The translations under genes were made by a program, and so were the position numbers. Of a stretch of 60,457 bases of DNA, positions 15,722 to 24,167 are shown in pieces; position 1 is the stretch's first letter, and every line of letters starts with the position of its first letter. The stretch is from Candidatus Eisenbergiella pullistercoris (lineage in GTDB: Bacteria > Bacillota > Clostridia > Lachnospirales > Lachnospiraceae): positions 1-60,457 of the forward strand of contig DXDD01000064.1 of NCBI GenBank assembly GCA_019115665.1, given 5' to 3'. The notes below the pieces were generated by a model that had not been told where the DNA came from, made no database searches, and worked only from the letters and a program-made list of their open reading frames with translations.

Positions 15722-17224
15722 ATGCTGTTTAATTCCTATATTTTTATCTTCCTGTTTCTTCCCCTCTGCCTGGGCGGCTTTTATCTGTTTTCGCGGCTGG
15801 GGAAAAGCGCGCCTGCCAGACTGTGGCTGACAGGCTTTTCGCTGTGGTTTTACGGGTATTTTAATCCGTCCTATCTGCTGATCATGGTATGCAGCATCCT
15901 GTTCAACTATGCGGTGTTCCGTCTCATGGGGCCTGCGGGGACGCGCGCCGTGCCCTTCCGCAGAGCGGCGACGGCGTTCGGCGTGGCCGGCAACCTGGCC
16001 GTGCTGTTTTATTTCAAGTATTATGATTTTTTTGTGGAAAACGTGAATGCGGTCTTTGGGACCTCCTTTGTCCTGAAGGGCATCCTGCTCCCGCTTGGGA
16101 TCAGCTTTTTCACCTTCCAGCAGATCGGCTTCGTGGTGGATGCGTACCGGGGAGAGGTGAAGCGCTGCTCCTTCCTTGACTATGCTCTTTTCGTCTCCTT
16201 TTTCCCTCAGCTCATCGCCGGCCCCATCGTCAGCCAGGGCGAGATGCTGCCCCAGTTTGCCGGGATCGGAAAAAAGAAGCCGGATGCGGAAAAATTTGCC
16301 GCCGGCATCTATCTCTTTACCCTCGGCATGGTAAAAAAGGTGCTGGTTGCGGATACCTTCGGCCTTGCCGTGGACTGGGGATACTCCAATATCCCGGCGC
16401 TTTCCTCCACGGACAGCCTGCTTCTGGTGTTCTTTTATTCCATCCAGCTCTACTTTGACTTCAGCGGCTACTGCGACATGGCCCGCGGCCTTGCCTGGCT
16501 GTTCGGCATGGAGATTCCCGTAAACTTCAATTCCCCCTACAAGGCGGTCAATATCATTGAATTCTGGAGAAGCTGGCACATCACCCTCAGCCGCTTTTTC
16601 CGCCAGTATGTCTATATTCCCCTGGGCGGAAACCGCAGAGGCAGGCCCCGCATGTACGCGAACCTGATCCTGATCTTCCTGCTCAGCGGCATCTGGCACG
16701 GCGCAGGCTGGACCTTCGTGACCTGGGGAGCGGCCCAGGGCGTCCTCTACATCATCACCCGCGCCCTCCAGCTTCACCGAAAAGCCCGCCCGAAGCCGGA
16801 GCCCGCTCCCGCTGTCAGAAAAGCCCTCCATGCGGCCGGAACCCTGTTCACCTTCTGCTTCTACAGCTTTGCCTGCGTTTTCTTCCGCTCCGAGAGCATG
16901 ACTCAGGCCTTCGCCGTATTCCGCAGACTGTTCACAGCCGGCTTTGCCCTTCCCACCCCCGCTTTTGTGGAAGGCTTCAACCTGGATGAGTTCTGGTATG
17001 TCCTCAAGCTCCTCCATGCGGATACCCTCCCCAACAGCACCCTGTACCTTCCCGCCGCGATCACAGCAGGAACCCTGCTCACCATATTCCTCGCCCCCAA
17101 CGCCGACCAATGTGCCGAACGCTTCCGCCCCCGCGCCAGGAATGCCGTCCTGACGGCATTCCTGTTCTTATGGTGCGTTGTTTCCCTGTCAGGAGTGAGC
17201 AGCTTTTTGTACTTTAACTTTTAA
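15722..17224 (+). CDS. MBOAT family O-acyltransferase, second copy (AlgI/DltB-like)
   Basis: This 500-residue polytopic protein is an MBOAT acyltransferase. It begins with MLFNSYIFIFLFLPLCLGG, carries FFPQLIAGPIVSQGEMLPQF and the histidine block SGIWHGAGWTFVTWGAAQG. It should pass acyl groups across the membrane for transfer onto a surface glycan. GGAGCGA lies before the ATG at 15722, 32 bp after the preceding gene. Its SGNH partner is probably the gene at 17674, although the two are separated by 449 bp of repeats. It is clearly divergent from the MBOAT at 2520-4028, so the two modules probably act on different acceptors. The last third of the coding region becomes noticeably C-rich. Confidence 0.92.
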   Translation: MLFNSYIFIFLFLPLCLGGFYLFSRLGKSAPARLWLTGFSLWFYGYFNPSYLLIMVCSILFNYAVFRLMGPAGTRAVPFRRAATAFGVAGNLAVLFYFKYYDFFVENVNAVFGTSFVLKGILLPLGISFFTFQQIGFVVDAYRGEVKRCSFLDYALFVSFFPQLIAGPIVSQGEMLPQFAGIGKKKPDAEKFAAGIYLFTLGMVKKVLVADTFGLAVDWGYSNIPALSSTDSLLLVFFYSIQLYFDFSGYCDMARGLAWLFGMEIPVNFNSPYKAVNIIEFWRSWHITLSRFFRQYVYIPLGGNRRGRPRMYANLILIFLLSGIWHGAGWTFVTWGAAQGVLYIITRALQLHRKARPKPEPAPAVRKALHAAGTLFTFCFYSFACVFFRSESMTQAFAVFRRLFTAGFALPTPAFVEGFNLDEFWYVLKLLHADTLPNSTLYLPAAITAGTLLTIFLAPNADQCAERFRPRARNAVLTAFLFLWCVVSLSGVSSFLYFNF

Positions 17225-17263
17225 CCCCTACGAGCCGGGCAGCCGCAAGCCGGGCCCCGCGAC

Positions 17264-17330
17264 GGAAAACTGCCGCAGGCAGCTTTCCAGGCGCGGAGAT
17301 CCGGCCTGCGGCTATGCGGCGACAGCCGCA
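17264..17330 (+). other. Hairpin-rich intergenic leader of the repeat region
   Basis: Two hairpins lie just after the MBOAT stop: GGAAAACTGCC/GGCAGCTTTCC (17264-17274 with 17278-17288, one mismatch) and TGCGGCT/AGCCGCA (17307-17313 with 17324-17330). Neither is followed by a U-tract. They run directly into the 65-bp tandem repeats, so the whole intergenic stretch 17225-17660 appears highly structured. Confidence 0.5.
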
Positions 17331-17384
17331 AAGCGAGACGGAGCGAAGCGCAGTCGAGCGTGCCCGGCGGGTTCCCGAGAGGCC

Positions 17385-17645
17385 CCCCAATCCCCGCCTG
17401 CGGGCGCAGGCGAAGCCGACCGCCCGCCTCAACGAGTCAGAGAGAGGCCGCGCCACCCCCACCCGCGGGCGCAGGCGAAGCCGCTCGCCCGCCTCAACGA
17501 GTCAGAGAGAGGCCACGCAATCCCCGCCCGCGGGCGCAGGCGAAGCCGTCCGCCCGCCCCAACACAGCAGAGAGAGGCCACCCCCTCCCCGCCCTGGCGG
17601 ACAGGCGAAGCCGCATCCGCCCGCCCCGCTCCGTCATCAACCCGA
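17385..17645. repeat. 65-bp tandem repeat, about four copies
   Basis: Units beginning GCGGGCGCAGGCGAAGCCG start at 17400, 17465 and 17530, exactly 65 bp apart, and a fourth diverged copy aligns at 17595. A partial copy precedes the first. Copies 1 and 2 also share CCGCCTCAACGAGTCAGAGA. In each good copy GCGGGCG pairs with CGCCCGC 14 nt downstream, and the loop contains a smaller GGC-GAA-GCC stem. There are no unique spacers as in a CRISPR array. The frame through the repeats happens to stay open but would encode only Arg/Pro/Ala-rich sequence. Confidence 0.85.
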
Positions 17646-17673
17646 CCACCCCGCCCAACCAGGAGGCCCCAAC

Positions 17674-18735
17674 ATGAACCAACACCGAAAATGGCTGCTC
17701 CTTTTCCTGGCAGCCCTCACCGCAGCCCTCCTCGCGGTAACCGCCCTTGTCCTCATCGTAGACCCCTTTTTTCAATACCATGCCCCTCTTCCGGGCTACC
17801 CCTACAAGGTAGACAACCAGCTCTCCCAGAACCCGGGCATGGCAAGAAGGCTGGACTATGACAGCGTCCTGCTGGGTTCCTCCATGACGGCCAGCTTCGA
17901 CACCGACTGGTTTACACAGATCCTGGGCCTGAACACCGTAAAGCTCAGCTACAACGGAGCCCTCCCCAGGGATGAAGCCAACATCCTGGAAATCATCTTC
18001 GACGCGAAGCAGGATACGGTGAAAACCGTTTTCATGGCGCTGGACCAGAATACCCTCTCCGCGGATGTGGACGCTACCAAGTACCCCATCCCGGAATACC
18101 TGTACGACAAAAACCCCTTCAACAACATCCGCTACGTGCTCAACAAGGATGTGCTTCTCAATTACATTCTGAAGCCTCTTGCGGACCCCACGGAACGAAC
18201 CGACTGGAATCAGCTGTACAAGCCCTGGTGGACGGACCAGTATTATACCAAGGCCAATGTGCTGATGTATTACGAACCCGCTCCCGAGGCGCAGGAGCAG
18301 ATGCCGGAGGATCTCTTTCTTTCCGGCGCCGCGGCCAATCTGGATGTCAATATCTGCCCCTATATCGAGGCGCATCCGGAAACGGAATTCGTCTTTTTCT
18401 ATCCGCCCTACAGCATCCTTTACTGGAACGATGTCACCAGGCAGAAGCAGCTGGAGGCGGAGATCGCGGAGCTGGAATATGTGACCGGACGGCTCCTTTC
18501 CTATGAAAACGTGCGGATGTTCTGCTTCCAGAACCAGCGTGACATTGTCTGCGACCTGAACAACTATGCGGATTATACCCATTATCATGCGGACGTCTGC
18601 CGCTACATCGTGGAATGCTTTGCGGACGGCGCCTGCGAGCTGACGCAGGAAAACTACAGGGAGGTGTTCGCCGATCTGTCCGCTCTTGCGTCCGCCTATG
18701 ACTACGAAGCGATCTACGACAACTGGTATGAATGA
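17674..18735 (+). CDS. Membrane-anchored SGNH/DltD-like protein, second copy
   Basis: This 353-residue protein has an N-terminal signal-anchor (about residues 7-29) and an extracytoplasmic SGNH-like domain. LLGSSMT at residues 66-72 is the likely Ser block. DYTHYH near the C-terminus supplies Asp and His candidates. The start at 17674 is fixed by AGGAGG at 17661-17666 and by the anchor that follows; the open frame upstream runs through tandem repeats and is not credible as protein. With the MBOAT at 15722 it forms the second acyl-transfer pair of the window, inferred by analogy with DltB/DltD and AlgI/AlgJ. The acceptor glycan is unknown. Confidence 0.75.
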   Translation: MNQHRKWLLLFLAALTAALLAVTALVLIVDPFFQYHAPLPGYPYKVDNQLSQNPGMARRLDYDSVLLGSSMTASFDTDWFTQILGLNTVKLSYNGALPRDEANILEIIFDAKQDTVKTVFMALDQNTLSADVDATKYPIPEYLYDKNPFNNIRYVLNKDVLLNYILKPLADPTERTDWNQLYKPWWTDQYYTKANVLMYYEPAPEAQEQMPEDLFLSGAAANLDVNICPYIEAHPETEFVFFYPPYSILYWNDVTRQKQLEAEIAELEYVTGRLLSYENVRMFCFQNQRDIVCDLNNYADYTHYHADVCRYIVECFADGACELTQENYREVFADLSALASAYDYEAIYDNWYE

Positions 18736-18770
18736 CGGAAGCGTTTACGCTTCGGAATGGAGGAAAGATC

Positions 18771-19946
18771 ATGACCGAACTGCTGACGGCGTTTGCCGTT
18801 CTGATCGCCGCGCCCTTCTGCATCGGCCTTCTTCCTGCGCTGGCGATGCCGGGGGAGAAAACGGCATGGCGGAAAGCGCGGGACGAAGAAAACACAGAGG
18901 CGGAACGGAAGGGAGGCAAAGGGAGCTTCCCCTGGGAAAAAGCGCCTGTGAGCGTCTGCCCCGCTGCCGTATATGCGGCGGGATTCGTACTGATGCTTGC
19001 GGTATTCCAGCTCCTTTCCGTGCCCGTTATCCTGACGCAGACCTGGGGATTTCCGCAGATCGTAAGGCTGTATTCCGTTTTTCTGGCGGTCCTGTCCGCC
19101 GCCGGCCTGGCGTTCGGCCTCCCGGTGCTTCGCGGGATGCTTCTGGATCTGAGGACGCTTGCGGCCGGAAGGAAAAAGCCTTCCCCTGAGACGGCGCTGT
19201 ACTGGGCGCTTGCTCTGGGGCTGATCCTGTTTCAGATGTATATGGCCTATACCCATGCGTTTTTTGACGGAGACGACGCCTATTATGTTGCCCAGGCTGT
19301 CATCGCCGAGCAGACGGACGTGCTTTACCGGATCCTGCCCTATACGGGGCTTTCCACCGAGCTGGATTACCGCCACGCGCTGGCGTCCCTTCCCATCTGG
19401 GAGGCATATCTTTCCCGGATGACGGGGATTCATCCTGCCATCATCGCGCACAGCGTGCTGCCGCTTGTGCTGATCCCGCTCACCTATCTGGTTTATTTCC
19501 GGATCGGCATGCGGCTTCTGGGAAATCATCTCCGGAAGACGGCCGTATTCCTGATCCTGGTGAGCCTGCTTCAGATTTTCGGAAATACTTCCATTTATAC
19601 GGGCGCAACCTTTTTCCTGATGCGGACCTGGCAGGGAAAATCCCTGCTCTGCAATCTGGTGCTTCTTACGGCCGTATGGACGTTCCTTCAGCTCTGGGAA
19701 AAGGGAAAGAGCGGAGAAAGGAAGGGAAAGGCGCAGGCCGGCTGGTGGCTGCTTCTCTGCGCGGTCAACGTGACGGCGGCCATGGCCACCACCATGGGAG
19801 CCTTCCTGCTCGCCCTTTTTACCGCTGTCTGCGGGCTGGTCCTGGCAGTGCGGCAGAGGCGGCCGGGATATCTTTTTCCCCTTGCCGCGGCCTGTGTTCC
19901 CGGTCTGGCATACCTGGCCATTTACGCGGCTGTCGTCTTTTTGTGA
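18771..19946 (+). CDS. DUF6077-like polytopic membrane protein
   Basis: This 391-residue protein has about nine hydrophobic helices and resembles the DUF6077 membrane proteins common in Lachnospiraceae, whose function is unknown. HAFFDGDDAYYVAQAV, with its acidic loop after a helix, and the YTGLSTELDYRHALASLP segment recall GT-C type transferases that use lipid-linked sugars. GGAGGA lies before the ATG at 18771; an ATG at 18732 overlapping the previous stop lacks an RBS. It ends in a helix, and the next gene begins with three more helices 24 bp later. DUF6077 proteins are usually longer, so the function may be split across the two genes. Confidence 0.7.
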   Translation: MTELLTAFAVLIAAPFCIGLLPALAMPGEKTAWRKARDEENTEAERKGGKGSFPWEKAPVSVCPAAVYAAGFVLMLAVFQLLSVPVILTQTWGFPQIVRLYSVFLAVLSAAGLAFGLPVLRGMLLDLRTLAAGRKKPSPETALYWALALGLILFQMYMAYTHAFFDGDDAYYVAQAVIAEQTDVLYRILPYTGLSTELDYRHALASLPIWEAYLSRMTGIHPAIIAHSVLPLVLIPLTYLVYFRIGMRLLGNHLRKTAVFLILVSLLQIFGNTSIYTGATFFLMRTWQGKSLLCNLVLLTAVWTFLQLWEKGKSGERKGKAQAGWWLLLCAVNVTAAMATTMGAFLLALFTAVCGLVLAVRQRRPGYLFPLAAACVPGLAYLAIYAAVVFL

Positions 19947-19969
19947 CGCGGCGGAAACAGAGGTGACTT

Positions 19970-21556
19970 ATGAAAGAAATCCTGACGATCTTTATGGACT
20001 ATTGCGGAAGCGGCATTTATCCCTTCCTGTTCCTTCTGTCCCTGGTTTATCTGTTCGCGACGGAGAAGGACAGAAAAATACGGCTGGTGCTTCTGGAGAC
20101 TTCGGCGGTGATCCTGCTCCTGTTTTTCTTCCCCCTGTTCAAAATGGCGATGGATCAGGTGGAGGAGGCGGGGACCTATTACCGAATCCTGTGGCTTCTG
20201 CCCATGACGGTGGTGACCGCATACGCCGGCGTCCGCCTCATCGGGCGTCATACGCGGATCGGCCTGATCCTGCTCGCCGCGGTCTGCATCCTGGGCGGGG
20301 ACTATGTATATGACAACGTCAATGTATCCAAAGCGGAAAACCGCTATCATATGCCGGCGGTGGTGCCGGCGATCTGCGACCTGATCCGGCCGGCAAAGGA
20401 CGAGGAGCGGGTGTGGGCGGTATTCCCATCCGAGCTTCTGCAGTATGTCAGGCAGTATACCTCCGAGATTCAGATGCCCTACGGCAGGGAAATGCTGGTG
20501 GCAAGCTGGGATCATACGGAGCACCCTCTGTATGCGCTGATGGAGGCGGAGACGATCCACATCGATCTGGTCGCGGAGCTGCTGGATGATTACGGCGTTC
20601 AGTATCTGATCCTGAACAGGGCGAAGCCCGTGAAGGGCGAGCCCTCGGAATACGGGCTGGAAAAGATCGGGGAGATCGGCGGATACGACGTGCTCCGGAA
20701 TACGGACGTGCCGGTTTATAAAAAGGGATATGTGCTTCCGGAGGAAGAGGCTGCGGCCGACGGCGGTCCAGGCGCCGGCGAGGTTATGGCTGCGGCTCCG
20801 GAAACGAACGCGGCCGAAACAGAAGAACCGCCCGGAACCGCGGAGAACGCGGCCATGGCTGGCCCGGAAACGGAAAAAAGAAACGGCTATGTGGTCGCGG
20901 TGGACGCGGGACACCAGGAAAAGGGAAATTTTGAAGAGGAGCCGGTCGGCCCCGGCGCATCGGAAACCAAGGCAAAGACTGCGGCGGGAACGGAGGGAAA
21001 GGCCAGCGGCTTAAAGGAATATGAACTGACCCTTGCGGTATCTCTGAAGCTTCAGAAGGAGCTGGAGGAGCGGGGCTATGAGGTGGTCATGATCAGGACC
21101 GCGAACGATGTGGACATCAGCAACGCAGAACGCGCGCAGATCGCCAATGAGGCGGAAGCGGACGCCTTTCTGCGCATCCATGCCAACGGCTCCGGGAATA
21201 CGGAGGCAAACGGCGCGATGACCATCTGCCAGACGGCGGAGAACCCTTATAATGGAGCGCTTTATCCGGCCAGCAGAGCGCTGGCCGGATATGTTCTGGA
21301 CGGGCTGGTAAACGCCGCGGGCTGCAGAAAGGAAGCTGTCTGGGAAACGGACACCATGAGCGGGATCAACTGGTGCCAGGTTCCCACAGCCATCGTGGAG
21401 ATGGGATACATGACGAACCCGGCGGAGGATCTCGCCATGGCTTCGGAGGAATATCAGGATAAGCTGGCTGCGGGGATCGCCGACGGAGTGGACCGCTTCT
21501 TCGCAGAGAGGGAAAGTTATTTTTCCACCAGGAAGATCAGTTCCGCAAACCTCTGA
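19970..21556 (+). CDS. Membrane domain fused to N-acetylmuramoyl-L-alanine amidase (Amidase_3)
   Basis: This 528-residue protein joins two parts. Residues 1-115 hold three or four membrane helices, followed to about residue 250 by a soluble region resembling the C-terminal part of DUF6077 or GT-C proteins. After an Ala/Glu-rich linker, residues about 304-515 form a zinc amidase that cuts the amide bond between MurNAc and L-alanine in peptidoglycan. Zinc ligands are H315 (DAGH), E350 (KEYE) and H404 (RIHAN), and the catalytic Glu is E477 (VEMGYMTN). AGAGGTGA precedes the ATG at 19970. A membrane sugar-transferase-like module tied to a wall hydrolase is unusual. Its 3' end overlaps the convergent gene by 40 bp. 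Confidence 0.85.
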   Translation: MKEILTIFMDYCGSGIYPFLFLLSLVYLFATEKDRKIRLVLLETSAVILLLFFFPLFKMAMDQVEEAGTYYRILWLLPMTVVTAYAGVRLIGRHTRIGLILLAAVCILGGDYVYDNVNVSKAENRYHMPAVVPAICDLIRPAKDEERVWAVFPSELLQYVRQYTSEIQMPYGREMLVASWDHTEHPLYALMEAETIHIDLVAELLDDYGVQYLILNRAKPVKGEPSEYGLEKIGEIGGYDVLRNTDVPVYKKGYVLPEEEAAADGGPGAGEVMAAAPETNAAETEEPPGTAENAAMAGPETEKRNGYVVAVDAGHQEKGNFEEEPVGPGASETKAKTAAGTEGKASGLKEYELTLAVSLKLQKELEERGYEVVMIRTANDVDISNAERAQIANEAEADAFLRIHANGSGNTEANGAMTICQTAENPYNGALYPASRALAGYVLDGLVNAAGCRKEAVWETDTMSGINWCQVPTAIVEMGYMTNPAEDLAMASEEYQDKLAAGIADGVDRFFAERESYFSTRKISSANL

Positions 21557-22737
21557 GCGATCCTCCGCCGGCCGGCCTCATTCAGATGCCAGCCGTCCGT
21601 CAGGCACTCCGCGGCCTGATTTTCCGATACGGCCCCGTAATAGTTGTCGATGATGCTGACGCCGTTCGCCATGGCCACATCGATCTCATGAAGCACATAA
21701 TCCGGAAGCGTGCCGTTTCCCAGATCCTCCGTGTCCGCGTTGATCAGATTCCCGTTCTCATCGGTAAACTGCCCGTAAGCGGGGGAAAGGACGACGATGC
21801 GGATATGGGGAAAGGTCTGCTGGATCAGCTGGATGGAGGCGTTCAGCGCGCCGTTCCAGGTGATCAGGTTGATATCGTTGTTTTCATCCATGACAGGCCG
21901 GTCGTCCATATAGTCGTTCAGATCATACATGATCACGATCATGTCAACGGCGGAGAAATCCACGCTCTTTAGCGTATCCAGGGCGGCCCGTGTGCCCTCC
22001 TGATCCTCCACCAGCCCTGCCGCGTAATCCATCAGCGTATAATCCCCGCCGCAGAGGGAAGCCGTTACCAGATACAGGCTCAGGGCGTCCGCCGGATAGC
22101 TGTCGGAATAGGCTTCGTACTTCATGGAAAGGTAGGAATCCGGGATCGCGCAGTTATGGACGACGGCGCCGCATTCCTGAGCGATCAGCTCCGCCAGTCC
22201 GGCGCTGCCGCGCTCGTCGGCAAACGGGGCGTTTCCCAGACAGACGATGGTCTCCACCCCGTCGTCCTCATGTCCCGCAAGCAGGCTTTCGTCCATGGGC
22301 TGGATATAATCCTGAGGCTCCGTGTCAAATTCCGAGGTATCCGCATTGGGATCGTAGCCGGAATCCTCTCCGATGTTCCAGATGATCAGCCGGATAACGG
22401 CGATCAGGAACATGAGTACGATCACGGCCAGGATCCCGAGGTGGATATAATCGGAACGGTTCAGCTGCTTTCTTCTTCCGGAGGAGGAGCGGCCGGTTCC
22501 TTTTCTGCCGGCCGACGCATGCCTCGTCCTGCGCCTTCTTTTTTTTCGCCTGCGGCCCGCGCCGGAAGCGGCGGCACGGGAAGGGCGTCCGCCGGACCTC
22601 TTCCCGGAAGGATGCGCGCCGTCCGCCGCTTCTTCAGAGAAAAGATCCGTCTCGGAGACGGTTTCGTCCAAAAGGGGAAAATCATCGGAAAAGCCGTTTG
22701 TATCCGGGATCCCGGAAGGTCTGGTGCTGTCTGCCAT
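21517..22737 (-). CDS. SGNH/GDSL hydrolase family protein with altered nucleophile block
   Basis: This 406-residue protein has a long basic N-terminal cytoplasmic tail rich in Arg/Lys/Ser (about residues 35-90), one membrane helix (about 98-120), and an extracytoplasmic SGNH-fold domain. The block normally reading GDSxxxG is [12 protein letters not shown], with Asn in place of Ser. The C-terminal [15 protein letters not shown] keeps the Asp and His. It may be a non-hydrolytic binder or use another nucleophile. GGAGGAAA lies before the ATG at 22737. The 3' end overlaps the amidase gene on the other strand by 40 bp. Its surface location fits wall-glycan modification, but the substrate is unknown. 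Confidence 0.75.
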   Translation of the reverse strand: MADSTRPSGIPDTNGFSDDFPLLDETVSETDLFSEEAADGAHPSGKRSGGRPSRAAASGAGRRRKKRRRRTRHASAGRKGTGRSSSGRRKQLNRSDYIHLGILAVIVLMFLIAVIRLIIWNIGEDSGYDPNADTSEFDTEPQDYIQPMDESLLAGHEDDGVETIVCLGNAPFADERGSAGLAELIAQECGAVVHNCAIPDSYLSMKYEAYSDSYPADALSLYLVTASLCGGDYTLMDYAAGLVEDQEGTRAALDTLKSVDFSAVDMIVIMYDLNDYMDDRPVMDENNDINLITWNGALNASIQLIQQTFPHIRIVVLSPAYGQFTDENGNLINADTEDLGNGTLPDYVLHEIDVAMANGVSIIDNYYGAVSENQAAECLTDGWHLNEAGRRRIAQRFAELIFLVEK

Positions 22738-22827
22738 ATGTTTCCTCCATGCGTTCTCATTCGGGAATATTCTGAAATAACAGTACCATAATAGTACCAT
22801 TTCTGCCCCGGCCTGTCCATGAAATGT

Positions 22828-22856
22828 TTGAAAAAGGAACCGCCCTGTGATATGGT
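22828..22856 (+). promoter_or_regulatory. Promoter of the small EamA-type transporter pair
   Basis: TTGAAA (22828-22833), a 17-bp spacer, and TATGGT (22851-22856) preceded by TGA as an extended -10. The divergent side carries a tandem ATGGTACTRTT repeat (22782-22803 on the minus strand) close to the SGNH gene start. Confidence 0.5.
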
Positions 22857-22891
22857 AATATTACTGTCTGCGGCAGGGAATGGAGATCAAA

Positions 22892-23302
22892 ATGGAAAAG
22901 AAAAAAAGAAAACGGAACGTCCGCCTGAAGGATATCCTCGTTCTGCAGGCGGTGATCGTCCTGTATACGTTTTCCAGCGTCGCGGCGAAGCTGGCGAGCG
23001 GGCAGGAGCCCTTTTCGGCTCCGTTTCTGCTCTTTTATCTGGCCGAGCTGACGATACTCGGCGTTTATGCGCTGCTGTGGCAGCAGCTGATCCGAAAATT
23101 CGAGCTGTCCGTGGCCTATGCCAACCGGGCGATGGCGCTTCTGTGGTCCCTGCTCTGGGCTGTGGTCCTGTTCCACGACCGGGTGACGGTGAAAAACGGG
23201 ATCGGCGCAGTCCTTGTCATCGTGGGAACGGTGATCGTCAACGGCGGAGAGAACCGGGACGGGGAAGCCGGTGAAAGAAAGGAGGAAAGGGCCGATGAAT
23301 GA
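22892..23302 (+). CDS. Small EamA/SMR-type membrane protein, first half of a pair
   Basis: This 136-residue protein has a short basic N-terminus and four predicted helices, the size and pattern of a half EamA/SMR transporter such as ArnE or EmrE. It ends with a hydrophilic tail. GGAG lies 8 nt before the ATG at 22892. The following gene overlaps it by 8 bp and encodes another four-helix protein, so the pair probably assembles as a heterodimer. In other bacteria ArnE/ArnF-like pairs flip undecaprenyl-phosphate-linked aminosugars. Given the nearby surface-glycan genes, flipping a lipid-linked sugar is a sensible but unproven role. Confidence 0.72.
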   Translation: MEKKKRKRNVRLKDILVLQAVIVLYTFSSVAAKLASGQEPFSAPFLLFYLAELTILGVYALLWQQLIRKFELSVAYANRAMALLWSLLWAVVLFHDRVTVKNGIGAVLVIVGTVIVNGGENRDGEAGERKEERADE

Positions 23303-23642
23303 AATGAAGCCGGGCTTTTACGGCCTTCTGCTTGCGGGTGTGCTCTGCGCGTCCTTTTCCCAGGTCCTTCTGAAAAAAGGGGCGATGCGGACCTGGCCTT
23401 CCTTTCTGCGGCAATATCTGAATCCCTGGGTGGCGGGAGGGTATTTCCTGCTGCTTGGCTCCACGGCGCTGAACATTGCCGGCCTGCGGGGCCTGTCCTT
23501 TATGAACGGCCCGGTGATGGAAGCCTTCGGATATGTATTCGTCCTTTTTCTGAGCCGGCTGTTCTTTGGAGAGCGGATCACGAAACGGAAACTTGCAGGT
23601 GTGGGCTGTATTCTGGCCGGGATGCTGATTTACTATCTGTAG
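23295..23642 (+). CDS. Small EamA/SMR-type membrane protein, second half of a pair
   Basis: This 115-residue protein has four hydrophobic helices and the SQVLLKKGAM motif after the first helix, which matches the conserved QxxxK region of EamA/SMR proteins. The C-terminal GERITKRKLAGVGCILAGM is also typical. AGGAGG lies 9 nt before the ATG at 23295, which overlaps the end of the partner gene by 8 bp, so translation is coupled. Inferred role as for its partner: half of a heterodimeric transporter or lipid-sugar flippase. It overlaps the convergent zinc-ribbon gene by 65 bp. Confidence 0.72.
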   Translation: MNEMKPGFYGLLLAGVLCASFSQVLLKKGAMRTWPSFLRQYLNPWVAGGYFLLLGSTALNIAGLRGLSFMNGPVMEAFGYVFVLFLSRLFFGERITKRKLAGVGCILAGMLIYYL

Positions 23643-23907
23643 CGGGGCCGGCTCCGGCGGCCTGAGCCGGCTGCCGGAACCATCCGGCGCCGCTTTTGGA
23701 GCGGTATTTTACGGAAAGCTCCCGCAGCGCTTTTTCGTCGGCGCATTTTTCCTTCAGGGCGCGGCGGTCCTGGCGGGAGAGATTCACATATTTCAGATAG
23801 GAAATGTCCAGCTCTGTCAGCTTTCCGCTGCAGGCGGGGCAGTAGGCCTTGTGCCCGTTTAAAATATGGATACGGCGGCAGTATCTGCAGTAGTGGATGT
23901 ACATCAT
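23578..23907 (-). CDS. Small zinc-ribbon protein
   Basis: This 109-residue protein begins with a treble-clef or zinc-ribbon motif: C7xxC10 and C23xxC26 (YCRYC and YCPAC). A basic helical segment follows and the tail, about residues 70-109, is low complexity. It is cytoplasmic and could bind nucleic acid or protein; I do not recognise a function. AAGGAGGAAG precedes the double ATG at 23904-23907, so initiation is convincing. The tail overlaps the 3' end of the convergent transporter gene by 65 bp, which suggests the tail is tolerant to sequence change. Confidence 0.7.
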   Translation of the reverse strand: MMYIHYCRYCRRIHILNGHKAYCPACSGKLTELDISYLKYVNLSRQDRRALKEKCADEKALRELSVKYRSKSGAGWFRQPAQAAGAGPATDSKSASRPEYSPHLQVSVS

Positions 23908-24075
23908 GGCGGCTTCCTCCTTCTTCTTTCCGGCCGCTGCGCGGCTTCCTGTTTTTTCCTATTTTGTCACAGGATTCCCGAAGGAACAAGAAAAAACGTT
24001 CGACAAAAAGGGACAGATTAAGAAAAAATTAAGGAAAGAACGGGGCGCGCAGGCGGGAAACGGGGAAATGGAAGG

Positions 24076-24105
24076 TTGAAGAACAAAAGCTTCCTGTGCT
24101 ATACT
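24076..24105 (+). promoter_or_regulatory. Promoter of the GH25 surface protein
   Basis: TTGAAG (24076-24081), an 18-bp spacer, and TATACT (24100-24105) preceded by TGC as an extended -10. The distance to the ATG at 24168 is about 60 nt. Confidence 0.65.
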
Positions 24106-24167
24106 TGGCGTACATATGCAGGAAAATGCCGGCGGAAGCCGGTTCAGTGCCAGTGGGAGAAGGATCG

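Noticed and set aside
17385-17645. CRISPR array in the 65-bp repeat region
   Set aside because: The whole 65-bp unit repeats, including the part that would be the spacer, so there are no unique spacers. It lies far from the Cas6-like gene and has no leader-like AT-rich flank.
17314-17673. N-terminal extension of the second SGNH protein through the repeats
   Set aside because: It would add 120 Arg/Pro/Ala-rich residues ahead of a signal-anchor. AGGAGG at 17661-17666 and the ATG at 17674 give a normal membrane protein start.
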